DNA of 64,000 bases from Flectobacillus major DSM 103 (GTDB lineage: Bacteria > Bacteroidota > Bacteroidia > Cytophagales > Spirosomataceae): positions 1,161,001 to 1,225,000 of the forward strand of contig NZ_KE386491.1 of the NCBI RefSeq assembly GCF_000427405.1, read 5' to 3'. Below the pieces are notes generated by a model. That model did no database searches, was not told where the DNA came from, and saw only the letters and a list, made by a program, of their open reading frames with translations. Each line of letters begins with the position of its first letter. The stretch's first letter is position 1. Positions 7,455 to 15,065 of the stretch are shown in pieces. Made by a program: the position numbers and the translations under genes.

Positions 7455-9005
7455 ATGAGAAAAACTGAAATTTTAGTTGAGCATGAGAATTTGATAAATC
7501 CTCAAGCCATGATAAATCATGTCTATAGTTTAAAAAATAGCTTAGATAAAAGTGTTCCTAAACATACGGAACTACTCACAAGGTTATTAGAACAAATCGA
7601 ACAGATAGATTTTACAAACATAGCTTTTCCAGAGATAGGGATTCTAAAAGAACAACTTAAATCAGAGAATGTAAAACAAGAAGAAGTCAAGGAGATAGGA
7701 CGAAAAATAGAAAAGACAAAGCTAGGAAATAGACACTATTTAATCATCTCAATTGACGAAATTTTGAAAATTGCAGATAAGAGCAATTGGAGTATGTGTA
7801 AAAAGCATGATTTTATTTATTTGTATAATGGTCACTTTTGGTCTGAAGTTGATAAAGATACCTTTCAGAGGTTTTTAGGGGAAGCATCCCAAAAACTAGG
7901 AGTACAAGCTTATACTTCAAAGCATTATCAGTTTAGAGAGCAATTGTTTAAACAGTTTTTATCTACCGCTGTTTTGCCTGTTCCTCCTCTTATTGAAGAT
8001 AGAGTACTTATAAATCTTAAAAACGGAACATTTGAAATTGAGCTACATAAAACCCAGTTGAGAAATTTTAAAAGTGAAGATTTTTTAACGTATCAATTAC
8101 CTTTTGTTTTTGATAAAAATGCTAATGCTCCACTGTTCACCCAGTATTTAAACAAGGTATTACCAGATATTAAACGGCAACATATTCTAGCTGAGTTTAT
8201 GGGTTATGTCTTTCTGAAAAATGGTAATAGCGAGCTAAAGGAGGAGAAAGCACTTATTTTGTATGGTTCTGGTGCAAATGGGAAAAGTGTATTTTTTGAA
8301 GTAATAAATGCTCTATTAGGGCATGACAACGTAAGTAGTTATTCATTGCAGAGTCTTACAGATGAAAATGGTTACTATAGGGCTAAGATTGCCAATAAAT
8401 TAGTCAACTATGCTAGTGAGATAAATGGAAAACTAGAAGCCTCAGTTTTTAAACAGTTGGTATCAGGTGAACCCGTGGAGGCTCGTTTGCCTTATGGTCA
8501 ACCATTCATGTTGAGGCAATATGCTAAATTGATATTTAACTGTAATGAACTCCCCAAAGATGTTGAGCAAACGAGTGCATACTTCAGACGCTTTCTAATT
8601 ATTCCGTTCGATGTGACTATACCAGAGAACGAACAGGACAAACAATTACATCAGAAAATAATTGCTTCAGAGCTATCTGGGGTATTTAATTGGATTCTCG
8701 AAGGGTTACAAAGATTGTTGAAGCAAAAGAAATTTACCAGTTGTGAAGCAGTTGAAAGAATGGTAGAACAATACAGAATAGATAGTGATACCGTTTTATC
8801 TTATCTAGCAGATTCTAACTATAAGCCTTCGCTTTGTAAAACACTTGGACTGACAGAGTCTTTTAATGATTATAAAAATTATTGTTACGAAGGAGGCTTT
8901 ATGCCATGTTCAATAAGAGAATATTCTTCAAGGCTGAAAAAAGCAAAGTATAGTGTAGTGCGAAAGACAGAGGGGAATGTGATTTATATTGAAAAAAAAG
9001 ATTAG
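7455..9005 (+). CDS. D5/P4-type SF3 replicative helicase
   Basis: A 516-residue protein of the phage/plasmid primase family (D5-N / DUF5906). The SF3 helicase core sits at about residues 265-400. It has the Walker A GSGANGKS (271-278, Lys277), a Walker B region around LVNYASEING, and the sensor region YAKLIFNCNELPKD followed by FRRFLIIPFDV. A D5-N-like region precedes it (QLGVQAYTS-type segment before residue 200). A winged-helix tail (about 440-516) follows. In P4 and its relatives this protein opens the origin of the element. A catalytic primase domain is not seen here; the next gene may supply primase-like function. Confidence 0.9.
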   Translation: MRKTEILVEHENLINPQAMINHVYSLKNSLDKSVPKHTELLTRLLEQIEQIDFTNIAFPEIGILKEQLKSENVKQEEVKEIGRKIEKTKLGNRHYLIISIDEILKIADKSNWSMCKKHDFIYLYNGHFWSEVDKDTFQRFLGEASQKLGVQAYTSKHYQFREQLFKQFLSTAVLPVPPLIEDRVLINLKNGTFEIELHKTQLRNFKSEDFLTYQLPFVFDKNANAPLFTQYLNKVLPDIKRQHILAEFMGYVFLKNGNSELKEEKALILYGSGANGKSVFFEVINALLGHDNVSSYSLQSLTDENGYYRAKIANKLVNYASEINGKLEASVFKQLVSGEPVEARLPYGQPFMLRQYAKLIFNCNELPKDVEQTSAYFRRFLIIPFDVTIPENEQDKQLHQKIIASELSGVFNWILEGLQRLLKQKKFTSCEAVERMVEQYRIDSDTVLSYLADSNYKPSLCKTLGLTESFNDYKNYCYEGGFMPCSIREYSSRLKKAKYSVVRKTEGNVIYIEKKD

Positions 9006-9087
9006 TTCTAAGCTACATTTAGTGCATTTAGTACATTGATAGTAATGTACAAGATGTAGATAATGTAACTATAAAATAAACATTTTT

Positions 9088-10149
9088 ATGAACACTTCAT
9101 TTCGTTTTGTACTAGATAGGAGTAGCAAAAAGTTTAAATGTAATAAATGTGGTAATAAAAGCTTGGTTAGATACATTGATACTAATACAGGGGCGTTTCT
9201 ACCCATTGAATACGGTAGATGTGATAAAGAAACACGCTGTTCCTATCATTTTAATCCCTATAAAGAAGGCTATTTAAAACAGGTTGAGGGTTCTGACCAA
9301 ATCAAGATTATTAATCGACAAACTCCAGTTAACCCTCTAATACCCCTGAGAGAGAAAAAAACAATTTTGTTTGATTGGGATACCTTTTTGAGTACCCTGA
9401 ATTCAAAAGGATATTCCGAAAATACATTTGTTCAAAACTTGCTTTTAAATGTACCTTTTCCGTTTGAAGTGGAGGACTTAAGAAATGTTATCCAACTTTA
9501 TAAGTTAGGGACTATCATAAGTGGAAACAGAAAAGGTGCAATTACATTTCCTTTTATTGATATAGAGGGAGGAGTGAGAGCGATTCAAGTAAAGCAATTT
9601 GATAAGCTCAATCATACAATCAATGGAGGTACAGACTTTTTACACTCCATGATACAAAGAGAATGTGATTATAAAAAGTATGAGTATCCCGAATGGCTTA
9701 ATGGTTACTTACAGCAAGAAAGAAAAGTTAGTTGTTTATTTGGGGAGCATTTACTTAGAATGTTCCCAGAAAATCCAGTTGCTTTGGTAGAAGCTCCCAA
9801 GACGGCTATTTATGGAGCTTTATACTTTGGATTACCTTGTAGTTTTCATGATTTGATTTGGTTAGCAGTCTATAACAAAAGTAGCTTTTCTATTGAGAAA
9901 CTAAGTGTACTACAGAGGAGGAAGGTTTTAGTATTTCCCGATTTGTCAGAGCATAGTAATACATTTAAAGAGTGGAGGGATAAAGCTGAAATTATCCAAA
10001 ATAAATACCCTTCTATCAATTTTATCTTTTCTGATTTACTTGAAAAAGGCTCAAATGATATTGATAGGAACAGAGGACTGGATTTAGCAGATTATTTAAT
10101 ACAATATGATTGGAGGGTTTTTAGAGGATTTAGTTCTAATCTTCCTTAA
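9088..10149 (+). CDS. DUF6371-type, primase-like zinc-ribbon protein
   Basis: A 353-residue protein. An N-terminal zinc-ribbon has paired cysteines (FKCNKCGNKSLV, then CDKETRCSYHF), as in CHC2-type primase fingers and DUF6371 proteins. The middle resembles a degenerate Toprim fold: ALVEAPKTAIYGALYFGLP for the glutamate strand and RKVLVFPDLSEHSN where a DxD is normally found. The second Toprim acidic pair is reduced to a single Asp, so catalysis is doubtful. It lies 82 bp after the SF3 helicase in the same direction, matching the common helicase plus DUF6371 replication pairing in Bacteroidota elements. Confidence 0.75.
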   Translation: MNTSFRFVLDRSSKKFKCNKCGNKSLVRYIDTNTGAFLPIEYGRCDKETRCSYHFNPYKEGYLKQVEGSDQIKIINRQTPVNPLIPLREKKTILFDWDTFLSTLNSKGYSENTFVQNLLLNVPFPFEVEDLRNVIQLYKLGTIISGNRKGAITFPFIDIEGGVRAIQVKQFDKLNHTINGGTDFLHSMIQRECDYKKYEYPEWLNGYLQQERKVSCLFGEHLLRMFPENPVALVEAPKTAIYGALYFGLPCSFHDLIWLAVYNKSSFSIEKLSVLQRRKVLVFPDLSEHSNTFKEWRDKAEIIQNKYPSINFIFSDLLEKGSNDIDRNRGLDLADYLIQYDWRVFRGFSSNLP

Positions 10150-10169
10150 TAATTTAGGTTTCCCAGAAA

Positions 10170-10760
10170 ATGCCCAAATATGCAACATTCCCATTATTAA
10201 TTGATAGTAGCGTGTTTCTAAGTATCACTAAGCTAAAGAAAACAGGGTATTTAGAACCATTTTCTTGTAAGTCAGGGGTAATCACTTGGTATAGAAAAGA
10301 ACAGCCTATCATGAGTGCATCCTTTATGGTTGATACCGTCGAGTTCCCTAGTTATATCAAAGTGTCTTTTGATTATAATAATGAACCAAGAACCTATAAA
10401 ATTACACTGAAGCCTAGAGAGTCCAATTTAGGGAAAGGGGAGTACTATTACTTTATTTGTCCGTATTCAGGTAAGCAATGTAGAAAGCTATACATTCAAG
10501 ACGGTAAAATATTACACCGAACTTGTTTGAAAGGTGCTATGTATAATCTTCAGGTTAGAAGTAAAAAAGAAAGATTCATTGACACTAAATTTGGGGCTTA
10601 TTTTGAGCGTGAACATATTTTATCCCAATCCCGACAAAAGTATCTAAAGAGGCATTATAAAGGGGAAATAACCAAGAGATATGCAAAGATTTTAGAGTGC
10701 TTCGAACAAGCTAGTTTAATCACTGAGTATGAGTATGAGCAACTGGTAATAATGTTGTAG
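10170..10760 (+). CDS. element-associated protein with a small Cys motif
   Basis: A 196-residue protein that I do not assign to a named family. The first half is beta-rich. The centre has YFICPYSGKQCRKLYI followed by HRTCLKGAMYN, three cysteines and a histidine that could hold zinc. The tail is basic and helical (QSRQKYLKRHYKGEITKRY). Small proteins with a CPxxGxxCRKLY motif are frequent in phage and integrative elements. It starts 20 bp after the DUF6371 gene and closes the replication operon. Confidence 0.7.
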   Translation: MPKYATFPLLIDSSVFLSITKLKKTGYLEPFSCKSGVITWYRKEQPIMSASFMVDTVEFPSYIKVSFDYNNEPRTYKITLKPRESNLGKGEYYYFICPYSGKQCRKLYIQDGKILHRTCLKGAMYNLQVRSKKERFIDTKFGAYFEREHILSQSRQKYLKRHYKGEITKRYAKILECFEQASLITEYEYEQLVIML

Positions 10761-10812
10761 AAATGATTGTACCATTGAGACTATTTTTTACTCTAAATTC
10801 TAGGCTATTTCT

Positions 10813-10820
10813 TATATTTG
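10813..10820 (+). promoter_or_regulatory. promoter -7 element before the PcrA-like helicase
   Basis: TATATTTG matches TAnnTTTG exactly and lies 39 bp before the chosen start codon. No good -33 element is visible. It suggests the helicase is transcribed apart from the replication operon. Confidence 0.45.
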
Positions 10821-10859
10821 ACCCTCAAAATAAATCGCTTATTCTACTATGCAACCACT

Positions 10860-13028
10860 ATGGAACACCTCAAAGGCTTAAATACACAACAATTACAGGC
10901 AGTAAAAGAAACAGAAGGATATGTTCGTGTAATTGCAGGAGCAGGCTCTGGAAAGACCAAAACTTTAGTGTCTAGGTATGTTCATTTGGTAAAAGACTTA
11001 GGCGTGAACCCTTCAAATATTTTGTGTGTGACTTTTACAAACAATGCTTCTCGTGAAATGAGAAATCGGATAAAAGCGCAACTTGAAGGGTTAAATCTCT
11101 CAGAAGGTTACATAACTACCTATCATGGGTTTTGTGTGAAGGTTCTTCGAGAAGATATTTATAAACTTCAGATTCCGCAAAGTTTTACTATTCTTGATTC
11201 TGAAGACCAAAAAACTATTTTAAGACAGATTTACGAAGAGCTAAATATCACTTCAAGGGAATACACATTTAAAGATATTATTAGGAGAATCTCAGAGAGA
11301 AAGCAAGATATTAGCTATATTGAGGAGTACTTTAGTGTTGACTCTGCCAATCATTATGAAGATAGTTTAAGCTCAAATGATTCTTTACTTGATACTATTT
11401 TTAAAAGATACCTTTTTAAGCAACTAAGAAACTTTTCCCTTGATTTTGATGATTTGATGAACTTTACCATCTATCTGTTCATGAGATACGAGGAGTTATT
11501 GAAAAAATGGCAAAAAAGGCTTCAGTATATTCAGGTAGATGAGGTGCAAGATAGTTCGGCTAAACAATTTATGTTTGTTCAGCTTTTAGCTAATTATCAT
11601 AAAAACTTATTCGTAGTAGGTGACCCAGACCAGACAATTTATGAGTGGAGAGGAGCAAAACCTGAATTATTAGTAGAGTTTGATAAATTATTTAAGGATT
11701 CAAAAACTATCATATTAAATCAAAACTACAGGTCAACACCCCAAATTCTTAAGGTTAGCAACTCCATTATAAAGAATAATACCCTTAGAGTTGAAAAAGA
11801 AATGGTCACGCAACTTCCAGATGGAAAAGAAGTTGTTTATTATCATGCACAAAGCAACTTGGACGAAAGTAAATGGATAGTAAATGAAATTTTGAGGAGG
11901 AGCAAAGAAAAGAACTGTTCATTTAATGATTTTACTATTCTTTACCGTTCTAGCTACCTGACAAGGGTATTAGAGCAAGCACTGATAATGGAGAATATAC
12001 CCTACTCTATACATGGAGGAATAAGATTTTTTGAAAGAAAAGAAATCAAAGATATTATTGCTTATTTACGTCTTATAGCCTTTAATGATAATACTGCCTT
12101 TTTACGGATTGTAAATGTTCCTTCGAGAAAGTTGGGTAAAAAGTTTGTTACTGATATTGTACGTCTATCAGAGGAAGCAAACCAGCCAATATTTAGTACG
12201 CTTGAACAAAACCTCTCCAAGTTTAAGCAAAAGGGTGCAAAAGAATTTGTTGAGCTTATACAAGGGTTACGAAGATTGAAAACTTCAAAAGGACTTTCAG
12301 ATTTTGTAAAATACCTTTTTGATAAGTCTGGACTTTCACTACTTTATCGAAATGATGGAGATTATGAGAGGCTTGAGAATATAGCAGAGTTTCAAAACTC
12401 ACTCATTACTATTGAAAAGACCTCCGATGAGGTTGTTGAGCTTGAAGATTACCTTCAAGAAATTAGTTTATACAATGAGATGAGTAAAGACGAAGAGCAG
12501 AAGCACAATAAAGTAAAATTAATGACAATCCATTCAGCCAAAGGACTTGAGTTTAAGAACGTTTTTCTATGCGGCTTTATAGATGGAGTGTTACCGAGTC
12601 AACGTGCAATAAATGATAGAGGAGTGAGAGCGCTTGAGGAGGAAAGACGTTTGACCTATGTTGCTATGACTAGAGCAATGGAATCACTTTATATTTCAGA
12701 TTATGAGGGCTATAATTATACTAATGATTCCGAGAATCAACCCTCAAGATTTTATTTTGAGATAGATAACAGCCTTTTAAAAAGAGAAGGTTACATTAAT
12801 TCTCCAGTTTTTGACACTAAGAATATAACATCTCTCAATAAAAGACTGTTACCAGATACTCCTAAATCTATTCTTAGAGTAGGAGATTTTGTATTTCATA
12901 TCCGTTGGAATAAAGGTCAAGTTATTGACGTAGATAAATCTTCAAGAATTTATCAAATCCTTTTCCCTGAGTTCAATATTATAAGAAATATTCACTTTGA
13001 TTTTGATGGGATAGAGCCTTTTAAGTAA
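10860..13028 (+). CDS. PcrA/UvrD-type SF1A DNA helicase
   Basis: A 722-residue helicase with every SF1A motif: NTQQLQAV (Q motif), AGAGSGKT with Lys32, TFTNNASREM, DEVQDSS, GDPDQTIYEWRGA, NQNYRST, TIHSAKGLEFKNVF and EERRLTYVAMTRA. The C-terminal 50 residues (GDFVFHIRWNKGQVIDVD, ending HFDFDGIEPF) resemble the Tudor-like tail by which PcrA binds RNA polymerase. The frame opens at a TTG (10818), but that codon is inside the -7 promoter element, so the ATG at 10860 is chosen. Relatives help replication-fork movement and rolling-circle replication of plasmids and ICEs. Here it could serve the element's own replication or act as cargo. Confidence 0.93.
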   Translation: MEHLKGLNTQQLQAVKETEGYVRVIAGAGSGKTKTLVSRYVHLVKDLGVNPSNILCVTFTNNASREMRNRIKAQLEGLNLSEGYITTYHGFCVKVLREDIYKLQIPQSFTILDSEDQKTILRQIYEELNITSREYTFKDIIRRISERKQDISYIEEYFSVDSANHYEDSLSSNDSLLDTIFKRYLFKQLRNFSLDFDDLMNFTIYLFMRYEELLKKWQKRLQYIQVDEVQDSSAKQFMFVQLLANYHKNLFVVGDPDQTIYEWRGAKPELLVEFDKLFKDSKTIILNQNYRSTPQILKVSNSIIKNNTLRVEKEMVTQLPDGKEVVYYHAQSNLDESKWIVNEILRRSKEKNCSFNDFTILYRSSYLTRVLEQALIMENIPYSIHGGIRFFERKEIKDIIAYLRLIAFNDNTAFLRIVNVPSRKLGKKFVTDIVRLSEEANQPIFSTLEQNLSKFKQKGAKEFVELIQGLRRLKTSKGLSDFVKYLFDKSGLSLLYRNDGDYERLENIAEFQNSLITIEKTSDEVVELEDYLQEISLYNEMSKDEEQKHNKVKLMTIHSAKGLEFKNVFLCGFIDGVLPSQRAINDRGVRALEEERRLTYVAMTRAMESLYISDYEGYNYTNDSENQPSRFYFEIDNSLLKREGYINSPVFDTKNITSLNKRLLPDTPKSILRVGDFVFHIRWNKGQVIDVDKSSRIYQILFPEFNIIRNIHFDFDGIEPFK

Positions 13029-13030
13029 AA

Positions 13031-13079
13031 AAATATCCACAATATCGACAGATTTTAGCCTGAATATTTACCTTCATTG
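13031..13079 (-). pseudogene. remnant of a zinc-ribbon C-terminus
   Basis: Read on the reverse strand, these bases encode MKVNIQAKICRYCGYFF followed by a stop. That closely matches the end of the reverse-strand protein at 13710-14525 (KLQAKICRYCGHNFY). The underlying DNA also matches (for example 13041-13060 against 13730-13750). It has no start or first half and follows the stop of the DUF4468 gene, so it looks like a leftover from a duplicated or recombined gene. Confidence 0.5.
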
Positions 13080-13649
13080 CTACCAATCTTTAGATTCTGC
13101 CTCTGATTTTTTACTCATTCCATTTTTTAATGATACTATCAGGGATTTAATATTTGAGTTGATTTCTTCACATAATCTATCTAAATCTTTTTTTCTGTAG
13201 CTTCCAAATCCTCCAGATTCCTTAGTGTTTCTATTTATTTGACCAACAGAAGGAGTCAAGGTAGAAGAGGTTGCGATTGCATCACCCTCATGATAAAAGT
13301 CTGAAACAACGTATTTATATCGCCCATTCTTACAATAGATTGAAATAATGTAACTAACATACCCCCAAGTTCTTTCACCCATTATTCGTGCGTGTGTTCT
13401 TATTTTAGCTTTTCCCGTAATAGAGTAATTGTCATTATCAGTATTTTGTATTACATCTTTTGAAGAGTTATACGTTTTAGCAAACCAAAGCTTACTTCTA
13501 CTAAATAACTCACTTGCAGAAACAGAGTCAACTCTAATAACCTCCGTATAAGTCACATTACCACTTGAGGGGTCAATTGGTAAGATGGACACTTGTGCCA
13601 AAGAATCGAGACTCAAAATGATTAAGAATAGGGTAATTAATTTTCTCAT
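13080..13649 (-). CDS. exported DUF4468-type protein
   Basis: A 189-residue protein with a clear signal peptide (MRKLITLFLIILSLDSLAQ). The mature part matches the DUF4468 (TBP-like fold) pattern found across Bacteroidota: SASELFSRSKLWFAKTY, then NYSITGKAKIRTHARIMG, then ISIYCKNGRYKYVVSDFYHE. The function of the family is unknown; members are envelope proteins. It sits in the reverse orientation in the right part of the element, downstream of the PH-domain gene, and would be exported across the inner membrane. It is probable cargo rather than a replication gene. Confidence 0.75.
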   Translation of the reverse strand: MRKLITLFLIILSLDSLAQVSILPIDPSSGNVTYTEVIRVDSVSASELFSRSKLWFAKTYNSSKDVIQNTDNDNYSITGKAKIRTHARIMGERTWGYVSYIISIYCKNGRYKYVVSDFYHEGDAIATSSTLTPSVGQINRNTKESGGFGSYRKKDLDRLCEEINSNIKSLIVSLKNGMSKKSEAESKDW

Positions 13650-13709
13650 GGGTAAAGTTTATTATTATTATTTGAAGCTTTTGTAACTGAATAATTCAAT
13701 CCATTAAAA

Positions 13710-14525
13710 TCAATAAAAATTATGTCCGCAATATCGACAAATTTTAGCTTGCAGTTTTACAGTTTCCGCACACATTGGGCAAGTTTTTTCTTCAATTTTT
13801 AAAGGAGTACTTTGTTTAGTGTTTTGAGCCCCCTCAATACCCTTGTATTCATAGGTAACAGTTAAAACTCCTTCAGGCTTAACGATTAACATATACAGAA
13901 ACACAAGAAAACCAATAATAACAAAGCATAGTATTGTAGCAATTACAAATGAAGCACATCCCCACTGCCCAACAGTGTAACTTTGTGTGGTGGGAAAATA
14001 CCCTTCTTGAGCCATTAAAATTGCATCTTTTCGAAAGTTCGAATTAGCTATATCTTCATTACCATTATACGACTTAACAACTATTTTTTGCATGGGTTCA
14101 ACTTTTGATTTGGTGTTTGTGTAATTTACTTTAGAACTTGCATTAATTTGAGCTTGAACCCAATCTACAAACTTTTTCCCTCCGAATATTGCTACATTCT
14201 CTATTAACTCCGTTCCATCATTGGTAATTATCTCGATATTACCCCATGTGATTTGTGAAGTAAAGGTTATTTGTTTTATGTCTCCAATCTTTATTTGATT
14301 AACATTTATCCCTTCATGAAGATTGTTTTCGACTATTACTATACGTTTTAGATTTGCAAGCATAAGGCTTGTTCTTTTTCGATAAATTCCTTTTACCATT
14401 TGAACTGGCAACTCATCAGGGAATAATATTTTAGACAAGACTCGAACTTCATTTTGTAAATCTTCAAATCCTTTTCTTCCTAATAACTCAAGTGCTTTTT
14501 CTCGTAAAATTTCAGGTGATGACAT
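13710..14525 (-). CDS. bacterial PH domain, membrane segment and zinc ribbon protein
   Basis: A 271-residue protein. Residues about 25-145 look like a bacterial PH domain of the YokE type (KGIYRKRTSLMLANLKRIVI, then ITFTSQITWGNIEIITNDG, then KKFVDWVQAQI). One membrane helix follows at about 195-220 (CASFVIATILCFVIIGFLVF). The C-terminus is a zinc ribbon with two CxxC pairs (TCPMCAETVKLQAKICRYCG). These parts are usual in small bacterial membrane proteins of unknown role. With the DUF4468 gene it forms a reverse-strand pair inside the element, 60 bp apart. Confidence 0.75.
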   Translation of the reverse strand: MSSPEILREKALELLGRKGFEDLQNEVRVLSKILFPDELPVQMVKGIYRKRTSLMLANLKRIVIVENNLHEGINVNQIKIGDIKQITFTSQITWGNIEIITNDGTELIENVAIFGGKKFVDWVQAQINASSKVNYTNTKSKVEPMQKIVVKSYNGNEDIANSNFRKDAILMAQEGYFPTTQSYTVGQWGCASFVIATILCFVIIGFLVFLYMLIVKPEGVLTVTYEYKGIEGAQNTKQSTPLKIEEKTCPMCAETVKLQAKICRYCGHNFY

Positions 14526-14608
14526 ATTTTAAATAGTATTTGTTATGTGATATTTGACTTGAAGTTAATAATTTACAAAATCAAATCATATCTTTTATAA
14601 AAGTTCAA

Positions 14609-14680
14609 ATGGAATCTTTTAGAGTAATAGTTTTTGTTTTATTATTGGTGAACAAAAGTTGTTCCAATGAAGTTGGTTAA
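14609..14680 (+). pseudogene. possible lipoprotein leader remnant
   Basis: A 23-codon frame reads MESFRVIVFVLLLVNKSCSN and then soon stops. It has the charge, hydrophobic core and cysteine of a lipoprotein signal peptide but no mature protein. It lies between the PH-domain gene and the right attachment repeat. It may be a decayed cargo gene or chance. Confidence 0.25.
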
Positions 14681-14788
14681 ATCTTATCTTGTGCAAAAAT
14701 TACTATTCAATATCACTTCGTAACTTATTCACCTCTGATAATATAGAACCAACTAATATTTTGCGTTATTTTGTGATAATTCTACGGA

Positions 14789-14808
14789 TTTTGTACCCTA
14801 TTTGTACC
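14789..14808 (+). repeat. right arm-type repeat pair, candidate integrase binding site
   Basis: TTTTGTACCCTATTTGTACC repeats the block at 3921-3940 with one change and in the same orientation. The two TTTGTACC copies are again 11 bp apart. The block ends 41 bp before the right attachment repeat. Confidence 0.6.
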
Positions 14809-14849
14809 TTTTATTCGTAAGTAATTGATAATCAGGTTTGGTTACTTTC

Positions 14850-14931
14850 TGTATTGGCAAGTAACAGCACAAAGCAAATCATAAATAACATAAAGTAAGT
14901 ATTACAAAGCTCTGATTTTCAGGGCTTTTTT
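14850..14931 (+). repeat. right attachment-site repeat (attR)
   Basis: Second copy of the 82-bp repeat. It is preceded by TTC, so the phrase TTC TGT ATT GGC AAG TAA still spells FCIGK-stop although no mnmE body lies upstream. The mnmE copy at the left uses TTT for the Phe. This suggests that one of the two tails came from a slightly different mnmE allele. Confidence 0.93.
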
Positions 14932-14932
14932 T
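14906..14932 (+). terminator. second copy of the mnmE terminator
   Basis: Same hairpin as at 3845-3870, with a 7-base T-run. It now insulates the element's right end from the genes beginning at 15066. Confidence 0.8.
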
Positions 14933-15065
14933 GTTCTTATTTTATACAATCCTGTGTAGTATTACTGAGATTGTATTCTATGCACTTGACCTGAAATCTG
15001 TTTAAATAGCTTTCTCTGTAACTTTTGAGGCGTGTGTGGGAATATAAAAAAAACTTGGAAAGGAT

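Larger units (their letters stand above)
3789..14931 (+). mobile_element. integrative element inserted at the 3' end of mnmE
   Basis: An 11,061-bp unit is delimited by 82-bp direct repeats at 3789-3870 and 14850-14931. The left copy begins exactly at the Cys448 codon of mnmE. Inside are, in order, an excisionase-like protein, a tyrosine integrase, an unknown protein, two DNA-binding proteins, an SF3 helicase, a DUF6371 primase-like protein, an unknown Cys-containing protein, a PcrA-like helicase and two reverse-strand envelope proteins. No relaxase, coupling protein, capsid or portal gene is seen. The layout fits a P4-like satellite or other small integrative element. The 3' end of mnmE is also the known target of Salmonella genomic island 1, whose integrase also recognises the FCIGK-stop codons. 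Confidence 0.9.

Noticed and set aside
10818-10859. Upstream TTG start of the PcrA-like helicase
   Set aside because: The codon is part of the -7 promoter element, and the family begins near the ATG at 10860.
10763-10975. 70-codon forward frame starting before the PcrA-like helicase
   Set aside because: It overlaps the promoter and the beginning of the helicase in another frame, and its sequence has no domain; a shadow.
10818-14525. Gabija-like defence system (UvrD-type helicase as GajB)
   Set aside because: No OLD-family nuclease (GajA) is adjacent, and the helicase is a full PcrA type rather than the shorter GajB form.
13710-14525. Toxin-antitoxin or retron cargo at the right end of the element
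   Set aside because: The two reverse-strand genes encode exported/membrane proteins with no nuclease, transferase or reverse-transcriptase motif.
3789-14931. Integrative conjugative element or prophage
   Set aside because: No relaxase, coupling ATPase, mating-pair, capsid, portal or lysis gene is present in the 11 kb.
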